This document shows, piece after piece, positions 26,572-41,235 of a stretch of 63,942 nt of DNA (positions are counted from its first letter, which is position 1; the number at the start of each line of letters is the position of its first letter). The DNA is from Xanthobacteraceae bacterium. Lineage in GTDB: Bacteria; Pseudomonadota; Alphaproteobacteria; Rhizobiales; Xanthobacteraceae. The notes beneath the pieces were generated by a model, which was given only the letters and a program-made list of their open reading frames with translations, did not search any database and was not told the origin of the DNA. Both the position numbers and the translations under genes were made by a program. The stretch covers positions 1 to 63,942 of the forward strand of contig JAQSWY010000026.1 of the NCBI GenBank assembly GCA_029266425.1, written 5' to 3'.

Positions 26572-28239
26572 ATGTGGGATCAGGTATATAATCCACTCAA
26601 CAGTATGACGCTGTCGACTATTGCTGCAGCAATACCGGTGGTAACGTTGCTGATATTGATCGCCTCTGGCAAGGTCAAAGCGCATCTGGCGGCAATCATT
26701 GCTCTCATCATTGCCATTCTGGTCTCGGTGGCGGTGTTCACCATGCCGGCAGGTCTCGCCATCCGGGCCACAGTGCTAGGCATCGTGACCGGCATGTTCC
26801 CGATCGGGTGGATCGTCCTCAACGTCATCTTCCTCTACCGGCTGACCGTGGCGACGGGGCGATTCAAGATCCTCGAGCAGGCCATTGGCGGGGTGACGCC
26901 GGACCGGCGGTTGCAGCTCCTCCTGATCGCCTTCTCCTTCGGCGCCTTCTTCGAGGGCGCCTCCGGCTTCGGCACCCCGGTGGCCGTCACCGGCGCCATA
27001 TTGATCGGGCTCGGCTTCTCGCCGCTCGCCGCGTCCGGCCTGTCGCTCATCGCCAATACCGCGCCGGTCGCCTATGGGGCGCTCGGCACCCCGATCGCCG
27101 GACTTGCCAGCGTCACCGGGCTCGACCCTTACGCACTCGGCGCCATGGTCGGGCGGCAATTGCCGCTGTTCTCGATGATCGTTCCGTTCTGGGTGGTGTG
27201 CGCCTTCGCCGGCTGGCGCGGCATGCTGGCGGTGTGGCCGGCGATCCTAGTGTGCGCGCTCAGCTTCGCGATCCCCCAATTCGTGATCTCGAACTTCATC
27301 AATCCCTGGATCGTCGATATCGGCGCCTCGCTGATCTCGATGGCGGCGCTGATCGGCTTCCTGAGAGTGTGGCAGCCGAAGGAGCTCTGGCTGTCGCCGG
27401 CACTACGCACCCACGACGTGTCCGCCGCCGGGATGCCGCCGCACAATGGCGAGCCGGCGGTGATGCCTTCGCGCGAGCAGGTGTGGAGCGCGATGCTGCC
27501 CTGGATCATCGTCTGCGTGATGCTGCTGATCTGGGGCTCGGGCTGGTTCAAGAACCTGGTCAACCCGATCTTCACCTGGAACTACACGGTCGAGGGCCTG
27601 CACAACATGGTGGAGAAGGTGCCGCCGGTGGTGGCGAAGCCCGCGGTGGAGAGCGCGATCTTCTCCTTCACCTATCTGTCCTACACCGGCACGGCGATGC
27701 TGCTGGCGGCGCTGATCTATGGCGCGGTGATCCGCTTCTCGCCATGGCGGCTTATCCAGGAATACGGCAAGACCATCTGGATATTGCGGGCCTCGCTGCT
27801 CACCATTGCGGCGATGCTCGCCATCGGCACGCTGACCCGCTATTCCGGCCTCGACGCCACGCTCGGCCTCGCCTTCGCCGCGACCGGGGTGCTCTACCCC
27901 TTCTTCGGCACGCTGCTCGGCTGGCTCGGCGTCGCGCTGACCGGCTCGGATACCGCGTCCAACGTGCTGTTCGGCGGCCTGCAGAAGATCACCTCCGAAC
28001 AGCTCGGCCTCTCGCCGATCCTGATGGGCGCGGCGAACTCCTCGGGCGGGGTGATGGGCAAGATGATCGATGCGCAGTCCATCGTGGTCGCCTCGACCGC
28101 CACCAACTGGTTCGGCCATGAGGGCTCGATCCTGCGCTTCGTGTTCTGGCATTCCATCGTGCTGGCGTGCCTGGTCGGCTGCCTCGTCATGCTGCAGGCC
28201 TATGTCCATCCGTTCTCGGCGATGGTCATCCACCCGTGA
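26572..28239 (+). CDS. lldP: L-lactate permease
   Basis: 555 residues and about 13 membrane helices. Proton symporter for lactate (often also glycolate). Family hallmarks: GAFFEGASGFGTPVAVTGAI, LGFSPLAASGLSLIANTAPV, and the late block TGSDTASNVLFGGLQ followed by GAANSSGGVMGKMIDAQSIV. The start at 26572 has GGGAAGG ten bases upstream. It lies inside the TCA gene block between sucB and lpdA on the opposite strand, with its own terminator. No lactate dehydrogenase gene is adjacent. Regulation by a lactate-responsive repressor is suggested only by the inverted repeat upstream. Confidence 0.95.
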   Translation: MWDQVYNPLNSMTLSTIAAAIPVVTLLILIASGKVKAHLAAIIALIIAILVSVAVFTMPAGLAIRATVLGIVTGMFPIGWIVLNVIFLYRLTVATGRFKILEQAIGGVTPDRRLQLLLIAFSFGAFFEGASGFGTPVAVTGAILIGLGFSPLAASGLSLIANTAPVAYGALGTPIAGLASVTGLDPYALGAMVGRQLPLFSMIVPFWVVCAFAGWRGMLAVWPAILVCALSFAIPQFVISNFINPWIVDIGASLISMAALIGFLRVWQPKELWLSPALRTHDVSAAGMPPHNGEPAVMPSREQVWSAMLPWIIVCVMLLIWGSGWFKNLVNPIFTWNYTVEGLHNMVEKVPPVVAKPAVESAIFSFTYLSYTGTAMLLAALIYGAVIRFSPWRLIQEYGKTIWILRASLLTIAAMLAIGTLTRYSGLDATLGLAFAATGVLYPFFGTLLGWLGVALTGSDTASNVLFGGLQKITSEQLGLSPILMGAANSSGGVMGKMIDAQSIVVASTATNWFGHEGSILRFVFWHSIVLACLVGCLVMLQAYVHPFSAMVIHP

Positions 28240-28245
28240 AACAAA

Positions 28246-28277
28246 GCCGCCGCGATCGGGTGATCGCGGCGGCTCTA
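28246..28277 (+). terminator. Rho-independent terminator of lldP
   Basis: A perfect 12-base stem, GCCGCCGCGATC (28246-28257) with GATCGCGGCGGC (28262-28273) around a GGGT loop, followed by TCTATTA. It begins 6 bases after the permease stop codon. The T-tract is short. Confidence 0.75.
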
Positions 28278-28287
28278 TTAGAGCGAC

Positions 28288-28370
28288 GTCATGGCCGGCC
28301 TTGTGCCGGCCATCTCAGCCTTTGATGCGCTGTAAGGAATCGAGATCCCCGGCACAAGGCCGGGGATGAC
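28288..28370. repeat. Palindromic intergenic repeat, family C, copy 2
   Basis: GTCATGGCCGGCCTTGTGCC on the left and CCCGGCACAAGGCCGGGGATGAC on the right, matching the copy at 18221-18303. It lies between the convergent lldP and sucB genes, just after the lldP terminator. Confidence 0.87.
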
Positions 28371-28409
28371 GATGTTCCTGAATTGGGCGCTGCTTGACGA
28401 GCGACTAAC

Positions 28410-29678
<1,269 letters not shown>

Positions 29679-29737
29679 GCTCTTCCGTCCTCATTTTGCG
29701 GCGCCGGGCGCCCCGTACAGTTTTAGCCGAGGGCGTC

Positions 29738-32704
<2,967 letters not shown>

Positions 32705-33086
32705 AATCGGCTCCCTAAGGACCGCTTCCCGGTCCGGTGGAGGCGCTTCCGAGCCGGCGCCGGCTGCGGGGCGGAGTGCAGCCAGTCATCCGGCACCCCG
32801 AGAGGTTCGGGGGCGAAGCTCGTACCAGCGTCTATCTAGGTCTCGTGTTCACTTCATGAAAGCCGCAACGACGCGGCGCAGATTTGCAGAAATGCCGACC
32901 ATTCCGGTGCCGAAGCAAGAACGGCACCATCGGCAAGGTGTCATCCTACTTCGCAGGCTTCCTCCCGGCGCAGCCGTCGGGAGGATCGCTATCCTTGGGC
33001 CGTGTGGACCACCCGCTCAACCGGAACCGGCACTGCATTGCCGGCAAGGTTTCCGCCTGGTTAATCCGCGCGTCCGCTCATTTCCT
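32705..33086. other. Noncoding gap between mdh and sucA
   Basis: 382 bases with no convincing gene on either strand and no recognisable remnant of sucC or sucD. A hairpin CCTCCCGG / CGGGAGG lies at 32961-32984 without a T-tract. Much of it is probably the sucA promoter and leader. No member of the palindromic repeat families is found here. Confidence 0.6.
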
Positions 33087-34163
<1,077 letters not shown>

Positions 34164-34235
34164 CTAAGCGATTGAGCCTGCGACTTTCCATGAATGTTTT
34201 GGTATACTGAATGCCATTGGGTAAACGGTGTGATT

Positions 34236-34385
34236 TCACCTTTCGCCGCGCGGCAGATCTTCCATCGGCTCGATCTTGATCGAAGGGATTTCCGCCAGCC
34301 TCTCCCATTGCGGTGTCATTATATGGTCGATCTTCTCATGGAGATGACGGACCTCAAGTTCAGGCTGACATTGAGCTCGTCTGCC
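34236..34385 (-). pseudogene. Remnant of a DUF1003 membrane-protein gene (3' end only)
   Basis: On the minus strand the frame ending in TGA at 34236 gives ELEVRHLHEKIDHIM, then TPQWERLAEIPSIKIEP. LHEKIDH...QW.RL.EI is the conserved C-terminal helix of DUF1003 proteins. Just upstream, in another frame directly after the zapE stop, the DNA reads ADELNVSLNL, which fits the preceding segment of that family, so a frameshift has occurred. The two membrane helices that should come before are gone and replaced by the zapE 3' end. I infer a decayed gene whose 5' part was lost by deletion next to zapE. Assigned from memory of the family motif. Confidence 0.5.
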
Positions 34386-34387
34386 GG

Positions 34388-35602
34388 TCAGGTCTCGACC
34401 AGGCCGGTGGTGGCGCCGCTCGCCTCGCTGTCGCCGCGTCCGTGCGGACGGGCGATATAGTCGCTGGAGCGCATCTCGTGCAGGCGCGAGACCGTGCGCG
34501 CCCATTCGAAGGCCTCTGCGCCCTCCGTGCCGACATAGAGGCGCTCCGGGTCCTCGGCAGCCGAGGCGACCAGCTTGACGCCTTCGTCATAGAGCTGGTC
34601 GATCAGGGTGATGAAGCGCTTCGCCTCGTTGCGTCGGTCCTGCTCCATCACCGGTATGTGCTCGATGAGCAGCGTGTGGAAGGTGCGGGCGAGGCGCAGA
34701 TAATCCGTCGCCCCGAGCGGGGCCTCGCAGAGGTCGGCGAAAGAGAAGCGTGCGGCGCCGGCGCCGGCCAGCGGCACGCGGATGCGACGGCCGCCGGATA
34801 CGAGACTGGTCGGCGCGCCGCCATCCTGCCCGGCGATGCGGCGCCACACCTTGTCGATGCTGCGGTCGATATCGGCGTCGTCCTCGTGGCCGTTCGGCAC
34901 GTACCAGGAGCGCACGCCGTCGAGCTTCTCCATCCGGTAGTCGGTCGGGGACTCGATCCGCACCACCTCCATGTGCTTCTCGATCATCGCGATGAAGGGC
35001 AGGAACAAGGCGCGGTTGAGGCCGCCCTTGTAGAGGTCCTCCGGCGCCACGTTCGAGGTCGCCACCACCACGACGCCGAGCTCGAACAGCTTCTCGAACA
35101 GCCGGCCGAGGATCATCGCATCGGCGATATCGGTGACGTGGAACTCGTCGAAGCACAGCAGCCACGCCTGCTCGTAGAGCGCGTTGGCAACGATGGCGAT
35201 GGGGTCGCCATCCTTGATGCGGCCCTGCTTCATCTCGCTGCGCACGGTGAAGATGCGCTGGTGCACGTCGGCCATGAATTCGTGGAAATGGGCGCGGCGC
35301 TTGCGCTTCCGCACCGCGACGGATTCATAGAACAGGTCGACCAGCATGGTCTTGCCGCGGCCGACCGCGCCGTGGATGTAGAGGCCCCGGACCTTGGGGA
35401 TGGCTTCGTCCCGCTTGGCGAACAGCCAGCCGAGCGCCGAGGTCTTGCGGGCGAGCCGGCGAACCGCCAGGCGCTGCTCCAGATGCGAGAGTGCGGCCAC
35501 CACCTTGGCCTGGCCCGGATCGGGCGTGATGTCGCCGGCCGCCATCCGCGCGACATAGCGCGCCGCAAGCACCGAGCCACCGGCTTCCGCCACGAGCTCC
35601 AT
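34388..35602 (-). CDS. zapE: Cell division protein ZapE (AFG1-like ATPase)
   Basis: 404 residues. The start is ATG 35602, nine bases from GGAGG; a GTG two codons earlier is too close to the ribosome site. Walker A is GAVGRGKTML (about residues 76-85). The region after it, HFHEFMADVHQRI, and the Walker B box LLCFDEFHVTDIADAMIL are family signatures. ZapE is an ATPase that associates with the division ring; its mitochondrial relative AFG1 acts in protein quality control. It lies upstream of mdh in many Rhizobiales, as here. The 3' end abuts the decayed DUF1003 fragment. Confidence 0.94.
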   Translation of the reverse strand: MELVAEAGGSVLAARYVARMAAGDITPDPGQAKVVAALSHLEQRLAVRRLARKTSALGWLFAKRDEAIPKVRGLYIHGAVGRGKTMLVDLFYESVAVRKRKRRAHFHEFMADVHQRIFTVRSEMKQGRIKDGDPIAIVANALYEQAWLLCFDEFHVTDIADAMILGRLFEKLFELGVVVVATSNVAPEDLYKGGLNRALFLPFIAMIEKHMEVVRIESPTDYRMEKLDGVRSWYVPNGHEDDADIDRSIDKVWRRIAGQDGGAPTSLVSGGRRIRVPLAGAGAARFSFADLCEAPLGATDYLRLARTFHTLLIEHIPVMEQDRRNEAKRFITLIDQLYDEGVKLVASAAEDPERLYVGTEGAEAFEWARTVSRLHEMRSSDYIARPHGRGDSEASGATTGLVET

Positions 35603-35872
35603 TGTCACCTGCCTCCATATTGCGGTGCACGCTTAGCTCCGGCGAGGCGGAGCCGCAAGCGTCGAGACTTCGAACGTGCGTGCGGTCGATCGAAACGCAG
35701 ATGTATTCCCTGCCATGGCGAGGTCGGCGCACTCCACAGACAAACCCGCGAGCCTTCCGCAGCGTGTTCGCGGTTGTGCGGGTGCAGCGAACACCGCCTT
35801 GCCGCTTTCCGGACTTGACGGCGTCATTTTGCCCACGCAACGTCTCTAAATTCCTCAACCGGACGGGGCACG

Positions 35873-36772
35873 ATGACGGCGTCCAATCGGCTTGTTGCGG
35901 GCGGCTCCCGCCGCGCGCTGCGCGTGGGGCTTGGTGTGGGCATCGCCGTGGCATCGATGGCCTTCCCGGCGCTGGCTTTCGATCCCAAGCCGCGGCCGCG
36001 GGCCGGCACGTCCTCCTCGCTCTCGCCTTCGGCGATCCTCATCGACCGCGACGACCGGCTGAGCCCGGCGGACTATGCGAGCGTCCATCGACTTCCCGCC
36101 ACCGTCATGGCGAGCCGCTTCGGCGCCACCGGCGTCGTGCGTTGCGGCGGCGCCGTCGGCACCGGCCAACTGGTCGGCTCCTCCGGCGTGCTGGTCACCG
36201 CATCGCATGTGCTGTTCGAGCCCGGCGGCACGCCGCGCGGCGGCGCCGGTGGCTGCACCTTCGACATCGTGGTGGGCGGCCGCCACCAGGTGGTGCCGAT
36301 CCTCACCCAGCACGTCATCTGCGGCGCGACCGAGCCCTATGCCAATCCTGCGATCCGCGACTGGGCGGTGGCGCCACTGGAGCGACTGGTGCCCGGCGTG
36401 CGGCCCTATCCGCTCGCCGGCGCGGTCACGGTGCCCTCGCGGATCGTCCTCGCCGCCGCGGCGCGCTCCGGTGGCGTGGAGAACCACTCGCTCGAAATGT
36501 GTACCGCGCGCAAGGTGACGGGCAGCAGCCCGAGCGGCGTGCGCGAGATCGCGGTCGACTGCGATGCCGAGGGCGGCACTTCGGGCGCCGCGTTCCTCAC
36601 CGAGAATGGCGGCTTCGTCGGCGTCTATGTCGGGTTCCGCTCCGCCCATCCCGGCAAGGCCGGCCCGTTCTCGATGACGCACTACAATTTCGGCGTCACC
36701 GCCGAAGGCGCACTGCGAAAGGCCATCACCGACACCGCCGCGCGCGCCCAGCCGGTCAGCGCGAGCCGTTGA
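35873..36772 (+). CDS. Trypsin-like serine protease, exported
   Basis: 299 residues. A signal peptide ends near FPALA|FD (residue 35). The chymotrypsin fold triad can be placed: His112 in LVTASHVLF, Asp163 in AIRDWAVAPL, and Ser237 in EGGTSGAAFL. Cys91/128/150/210/230 could form disulfides. No PDZ domain follows, so it is not of the DegP type. The periplasmic or secreted target is unknown. The 270 bases upstream, to zapE, hold no gene that I can support. Confidence 0.82.
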   Translation: MTASNRLVAGGSRRALRVGLGVGIAVASMAFPALAFDPKPRPRAGTSSSLSPSAILIDRDDRLSPADYASVHRLPATVMASRFGATGVVRCGGAVGTGQLVGSSGVLVTASHVLFEPGGTPRGGAGGCTFDIVVGGRHQVVPILTQHVICGATEPYANPAIRDWAVAPLERLVPGVRPYPLAGAVTVPSRIVLAAAARSGGVENHSLEMCTARKVTGSSPSGVREIAVDCDAEGGTSGAAFLTENGGFVGVYVGFRSAHPGKAGPFSMTHYNFGVTAEGALRKAITDTAARAQPVSASR

Positions 36773-36944
36773 ACCTCGTGGTCGGACGCCCCTCGCTGAT
36801 TACTGATCGCTAGTCGGGCGGCCTGCGAAAGCCCTGCGGGCTCTCACGTTCACGCATGCGTCCCATGCGCCGGCAAAGCTTGCTCCGGCGCCTCGGCAGC
36901 CCATCTATGTTGCGCTGCAGCAAGCAGCGGACCGAAGGCTACCG

Positions 36945-37562
36945 ATGACGCAGATGGAGCAGGACAAGGACAGTATCGCGCCCACGGCGGAGGAGAGTAT
37001 TCGTCTCCTGCTGCCGAGCGAGTACGCGGACTATGCCGCCCATCTTCTGCGGCTTGATCCGCTCAGCCGCTTCATGCGCTTCGCCGGTCTGGTCACCGAG
37101 CCGGCATTGCGCCGGCATGCGGCGCGCGTTGCCGATCAGCGTGCCGTCGTGCTCGGCTATTTCGCGGATGGCGAATTGCGCGGGGTGGCCGAACTGCATC
37201 CGCTCCCGGTGCGTGCGGGGCGCCCGCGCAGCGCGGAGATCGCGTTCAGCGTCGAGCGTCCGTGGCAGGGGCGCGGCATCGGCTCGAAGCTCATGGATCG
37301 TCTCCTTGCTTATGCCCGGGCGCACCGCTTCGAAGATCTGCAGCTGATGTTCCTCGCCAGCAACGGGCGCATGAAGCGGATGGCGGTGGAGCGCAACGCG
37401 CGCCTGACCAACGAAGACGACGAGATCATCGGCCGTCTGCAGCCGCGACCCGCGACGCCCTTCAGTTGGGCGCGCGAGGCCGCGCGGAGCGTCTCCGCAG
37501 TGGCGAAGGCTGCCTCGGCGATGCCGCGGCGGATTTTTCTGCCGCATCCGAGCAAAAATTGA
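36945..37562 (+). CDS. GNAT family N-acetyltransferase
   Basis: 205 residues. The acetyl-CoA binding motif A is VERPWQGRGIGSKLMDRLLAYAR (Q/R-x-x-G-x-G/A pattern, about residues 104-126), preceded by the GVAELHPLP strand. It resembles stand-alone GNAT domains found beside or fused to stress proteins in alphaproteobacteria. The C-terminal 50 residues are basic and Ala-rich, outside the fold. GAAGG lies shortly before the ATG at 36945. The substrate is unknown. Confidence 0.85.
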   Translation: MTQMEQDKDSIAPTAEESIRLLLPSEYADYAAHLLRLDPLSRFMRFAGLVTEPALRRHAARVADQRAVVLGYFADGELRGVAELHPLPVRAGRPRSAEIAFSVERPWQGRGIGSKLMDRLLAYARAHRFEDLQLMFLASNGRMKRMAVERNARLTNEDDEIIGRLQPRPATPFSWAREAARSVSAVAKAASAMPRRIFLPHPSKN

Positions 37563-37836
37563 CCAAGGCGTCGGTGGCACGCAACGGCACAGGCGAGATT
37601 GCCGGCATGTCGCGTCGCGGTATTTTGTGAATGCTTAAAATCTTTTACTATTTCAATATCTTAGTTCTCCATCTCTGGTGCTCCGCGAGGGCGCGGAAGG
37701 GCTCTGCCGCGACGCACAAATCCTACGAAGACTTAACCCTTCCAAGCTTTTCGCAGGCCGTATCTATTTTTTCTTGGCATTTTCGTTGGTTCCCGATGTT
37801 TAATGCCTCGCCGTTTGCTTTGATTCGGAGGCTGTG

Positions 37837-38304
37837 ATGGCGAAAAGTGAGAGCACGAGTGCAGTGGTCGCGAAGATCGCTGCAAAGGCGATAAAGGATC
37901 CGTCCAGCGTCTCCTCGGACGAAATCAGGAAGCTGGCGGCTTCTGCCTTGACGCAGGTAACTGACAAGAAGGGGATGGAAGCTGCGAAGCCGGCCAAGGC
38001 TCCCAAGGCAACCAAACCTGCCAAGGCGTCTGCTGCCAAGCCCGCCGCAGCGAAGCCGCCGAAGGCCGACAAGCCTGCCAAGGCCCCGGCAGCGAAGGCC
38101 CCCGCAGCCAAATCTGCTGCGAAGGCTCCTGCTGCCAAGGCGCCGGCTGCAATGAAGCCTGCCAAGGCTGCGGCGAAGAGCGCTGGCAAGGCCCCGGCCA
38201 AGACGTCCGAAAAGGCGCCCAAGGCTGCCGCGAAGGAAGCCAAGCCAAAGGCGGAAGCCAAGGCTGCGGCGAAGCCTGCCAAGGCTGCCGGCAAGAAGAA
38301 ATAG
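37837..38304 (+). CDS. Lysine/alanine/proline-rich histone H1-like protein
   Basis: 155 residues. Start ATG 37837, six bases after CGGAGG (GTG 37834 adjoins it). Residues 1-45 are a possible folded head (AVVAKIAAKAIKDPSSVSSDEIRKLAASALTQ). From residue 50 the chain is a disordered, strongly basic tail of PAKA / AAKAP units ending AGKKK, like the tails of bacterial H1-like proteins (AlgP, HctB-type). Binding to nucleic acids is inferred from charge. The codons for the tail are biased to AAG and GCC/GCT but vary. About 200 bases upstream are AT-rich compared with the surroundings. Confidence 0.72.
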   Translation: MAKSESTSAVVAKIAAKAIKDPSSVSSDEIRKLAASALTQVTDKKGMEAAKPAKAPKATKPAKASAAKPAAAKPPKADKPAKAPAAKAPAAKSAAKAPAAKAPAAMKPAKAAAKSAGKAPAKTSEKAPKAAAKEAKPKAEAKAAAKPAKAAGKKK

Positions 38305-38461
38305 GCCGGTTACCGATGCGCGCCCCGTCCCGGCGGGTCGCGCATGGTCGTGGCTGCATTTTCGACCGCATGCGCATTGCCTCGACCTTGCCTTGAGGCG
38401 CTGCCTTGAAGCGCTGCCTTGACATGGCCGCGTTCGGAACGGAGACAGGGTGCCTGCCCTG

Positions 38462-38576
38462 GAGCGCTCCCTGTTCGGATGGGATAATCCGAACAACGGG
38501 AAAGCGCTCTGGATTCAATAGACTGGAGCATGTTCCGATCGCAGGGGTCGTTCGACTTTTGCGGGGCACGTTCTAG
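38462..38576. repeat. Composite palindromic repeat, family F, copy 1
   Basis: Two joined hairpins. The first has outer AGCGCTC arms and an inner stem GTTCGGAT (38471-38478) / ATCCGAAC (38485-38492). The second starts GGAGCATGTTC (38525-38535) and returns as a decayed GCACGTTC (38567-38574). The second half matches the element at 44531-44577. It lies between the histone-like gene and the MscS gene. Confidence 0.7.
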
Positions 38577-38596
38577 CCGGCACCTGGAATTCGTTG

Positions 38597-41170
38597 ATGA
38601 TGACGCTGCTTGATCGGGCTGACGCGGCCCGCGCGCCGGTCCATACGGACGGGCCCTTCCCCCAGTCGCCGATGTGCTCCAGGGTTGGCGCCGTGGCGCG
38701 GCCTTGGCGTGTCCTCACGCCCATCCTCGCTCTTCTCGTCGCGCTTGTCGTGCTGGCTCTTCCCGCCGGCCCGCTCGCCGCGCAGGTGCCGGTCAGCGCC
38801 GAGCAGCAGCAGGTGCGCGACAAGCTGGAAGGCCAGCGCGCCATCGTCGACGGCGTCGAGGGCGGCCTGCAGCGCGAGGGACTGCGCTCGACCGATCTCG
38901 ACGAATTGCGCGAGCGGCTCGATCCGGTACGCACCGATCTCGATACGGCGATCGCGCTGCTCGATCCGCGCCTCGCCGATCTCCAGCACCGCATCAAGGA
39001 AATCGGTGACAAGCCCGCCGCCGACGCGCCGCCGGAAGAGGCGTCGGTCACGCAGGAGCGCGAGCAACTTACCGGGCGCGCCACCGAGCTCGACGGCCTG
39101 CTGAAGCAGGCCAAGCTCCTGAAGGTGCGCGCCGACCAGATCTCCGACCGCATCACCGGCCGTCGGCGGGAGCTCTTCACCAACACGCTGTTCGCGCGCG
39201 CCTATAGCGTGCTCGATCCGGGCCTGTGGGTTTCCGCCGCGGCGTCCATCCCGGTCGAAGTACGCGGCATCAGCTATCTGCTCAGCGACTGGTACGCCTA
39301 TGCGAGCGCCCGCATGGCACTGCCGGGTCAGCTTGCGGTCGCCTTCGGCATGGCCCTGGTGATCGCGCTGGTGATGGTGCTCAAGCGCATGCTGCTGCGC
39401 CCGCTGCGACGCTTGGCCGAGCAGCCCGAAGACGAGCCGGTCTCGCGGCTGCGCGCCGCATGGCTGTCGGTGCTGCTCGCCATCGTCGGCTCCGCGGCGG
39501 CGCCCGCGGCGACCTTCGCCGCGCTCACCCTCGCCAAGGCGTTCGACCTCATTCCGCCACGGATCGACGAGATCGGGCAGGGGCTGCTGCTCGCGGTGGC
39601 CATCGTCTCGGTCGGCCGCGCGCTCCCGCTTGCGGCACTGGCGCCGGACATGCCGCGGCGACGCGTGGTGACGCTCTCCAGCGTCAGCGCCGGCACCGAG
39701 AGCGTGCCGATATCGGATGAGGCGGCGCGGCTGCTCTATCGTCATATCCTCGCCGGCGTCTGGGTGCTGGCGGCGACCGCGCTGCTGCAGACGCTGCATC
39801 GCGCCCTGGTGGTGCCGGTGCAACTCACTGTCGCGACCAGCGCGCTGATGGCGATCCTCCTGGTGCTGATCGTCATCCGCGTCATTCGCCTGCTCGGCGC
39901 AGGTGCCGACGAGGACGAGAGCGAGGACGCAAAGCCCGCCGACGGTAGCGAGACGATGGTGCGGGCGAGCGTTCCCTGGCTGCGCTTTCCGATGTGGCTG
40001 GTGGTGGCGGGGACGCTCGCCGCCCTGGTCGCAGGCTATGTGAGCTTCGCCAGCTTCCTGGTCTCGCGTACCCTGGTCGCCGTGGTGATGGCCGGCGCGC
40101 TCTATCTCATCGTGGCGCTGACCAATGCCTTCTTCATCGACCATGTCGCCAGCGGTCCGCGGGCGCGCCACATGGCGAAGGCGCTCGGCGTCGGCAACGG
40201 CGCACTCGAACTACTGGCGGTGCTGGTGGCGGGCCTGTTGAAGGTGCTCGCCATCATATTGGTGCTGTTGCTGGTGATCGGCACCTGGGGCACCTCGACC
40301 GCGGACCTGAGGGATCTCGTCAGCCGCATCAGCTTCGGCTTCACCATCGGCAGCTCGACGATCACGCTCGGCGACATCGCCAGCGCGATCATCTTCCTCA
40401 TCATCGGGTTTGTCATCGCCCGCGCGATCCAGCGCTGGGTGGGCTCGGCGATCCTGCCGCGCACGCGGCTCGATCCCAGCCTGCAGAATTCGATCTCGAC
40501 CATCATCGGCTATGTCGGCTCGATAGCCGTCGTCGCCATCGCGATGGGCCAGATCGGACTGAACCTCGAGAACGTCGCGCTGGTCGCCGGTGCGCTCTCG
40601 GTCGGTATCGGTTTCGGCCTGCAATCCATCGTCTCGAACTTTGTCTCGGGACTGATCCTGCTGGCAGAGCGGCCGATTCGCGTCGGCGACATGATCCTGG
40701 TCAAGGGCGAGGAGGGCTATGTCCGCCGCATCAGCGTGCGCGCCACCGAGATCGAGACCTTCGACCGCGCCATGGTGCTGATCCCGAACTCCGACCTCAT
40801 CACCGGCATGGTGAAGAACTTCACTCATGCCAACACCACGGGCCGCGTCATCGTGAACGTCAACGTGCACTACGACGTCGATCCCGACGAGGTGCGCGAC
40901 TTGCTGATCGGCTGCGCCTGCGATCATCCGCAGGTGCTGCGCAGCCCGCCGCCGCGCGTCTTCCTGGTGAAGTTCGGCGACGCCGCGCTGCAGTTCGAGC
41001 TGCGCTGCGTGGTCGCCAATGTCGACTATGCGCTCACCGTGAAGAGCGACCTGCACTTCGCCGTGCTCGACCGGCTGAAGGCCGCCAATATCGGCATCCC
41101 CTTCACGCCATGGGCGATCTATCGCGGCAAGCATGCCGAGGCGGCACCGCCGGCCGGCGATGCGGACTGA
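38597..41170 (+). CDS. DUF3772 / mechanosensitive ion channel (MscS) family protein
   Basis: About 857 residues. A signal-like first helix (VLTPILALLVALVVLALPAG) is followed by a periplasmic DUF3772 domain rich in coiled coil (residues about 60-190), then about ten membrane helices and a C-terminal MscS module with pore helix ENVALVAGALSVGIGFGLQ and the beta domain ERPIRVGDMILVKGEEG...VRATEIETFDRAMVLIPNSDLI. Such large MscS-like channels release solutes on hypo-osmotic shock. The start is uncertain: ATGs at 38597 and 38600 follow a TTG, and ATG 38672 (MCSRVG) would give a more usual leader. Confidence 0.92.
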   Translation: MMTLLDRADAARAPVHTDGPFPQSPMCSRVGAVARPWRVLTPILALLVALVVLALPAGPLAAQVPVSAEQQQVRDKLEGQRAIVDGVEGGLQREGLRSTDLDELRERLDPVRTDLDTAIALLDPRLADLQHRIKEIGDKPAADAPPEEASVTQEREQLTGRATELDGLLKQAKLLKVRADQISDRITGRRRELFTNTLFARAYSVLDPGLWVSAAASIPVEVRGISYLLSDWYAYASARMALPGQLAVAFGMALVIALVMVLKRMLLRPLRRLAEQPEDEPVSRLRAAWLSVLLAIVGSAAAPAATFAALTLAKAFDLIPPRIDEIGQGLLLAVAIVSVGRALPLAALAPDMPRRRVVTLSSVSAGTESVPISDEAARLLYRHILAGVWVLAATALLQTLHRALVVPVQLTVATSALMAILLVLIVIRVIRLLGAGADEDESEDAKPADGSETMVRASVPWLRFPMWLVVAGTLAALVAGYVSFASFLVSRTLVAVVMAGALYLIVALTNAFFIDHVASGPRARHMAKALGVGNGALELLAVLVAGLLKVLAIILVLLLVIGTWGTSTADLRDLVSRISFGFTIGSSTITLGDIASAIIFLIIGFVIARAIQRWVGSAILPRTRLDPSLQNSISTIIGYVGSIAVVAIAMGQIGLNLENVALVAGALSVGIGFGLQSIVSNFVSGLILLAERPIRVGDMILVKGEEGYVRRISVRATEIETFDRAMVLIPNSDLITGMVKNFTHANTTGRVIVNVNVHYDVDPDEVRDLLIGCACDHPQVLRSPPPRVFLVKFGDAALQFELRCVVANVDYALTVKSDLHFAVLDRLKAANIGIPFTPWAIYRGKHAEAAPPAGDAD

Positions 41171-41235
41171 GCTGATTGAACGTGCGGATGCCGGCCTGTA
41201 GGTTCACCTTGCTGCTCCCTCCAGATGAGTCCCTC

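Noticed and set aside
35603..35872. Possible gene in the gap between zapE and the serine protease
   Set aside because: Frames on both strands are open but have no ribosome site or recognisable sequence. I regard the gap as noncoding.
37631..37837. 68-codon frame upstream of the histone-like gene (MLKIFYYFNILVLHLW...)
   Set aside because: It has hydrophobic residues only at the start, no ribosome site and no plausible continuation. It lies in the AT-rich region that more probably holds the promoter.
38380..38430. Short direct repeats of GCGCTGCCTTGA
   Set aside because: Only two or three imperfect copies, in the 3' gap of the histone-like gene. Too little to call an element.
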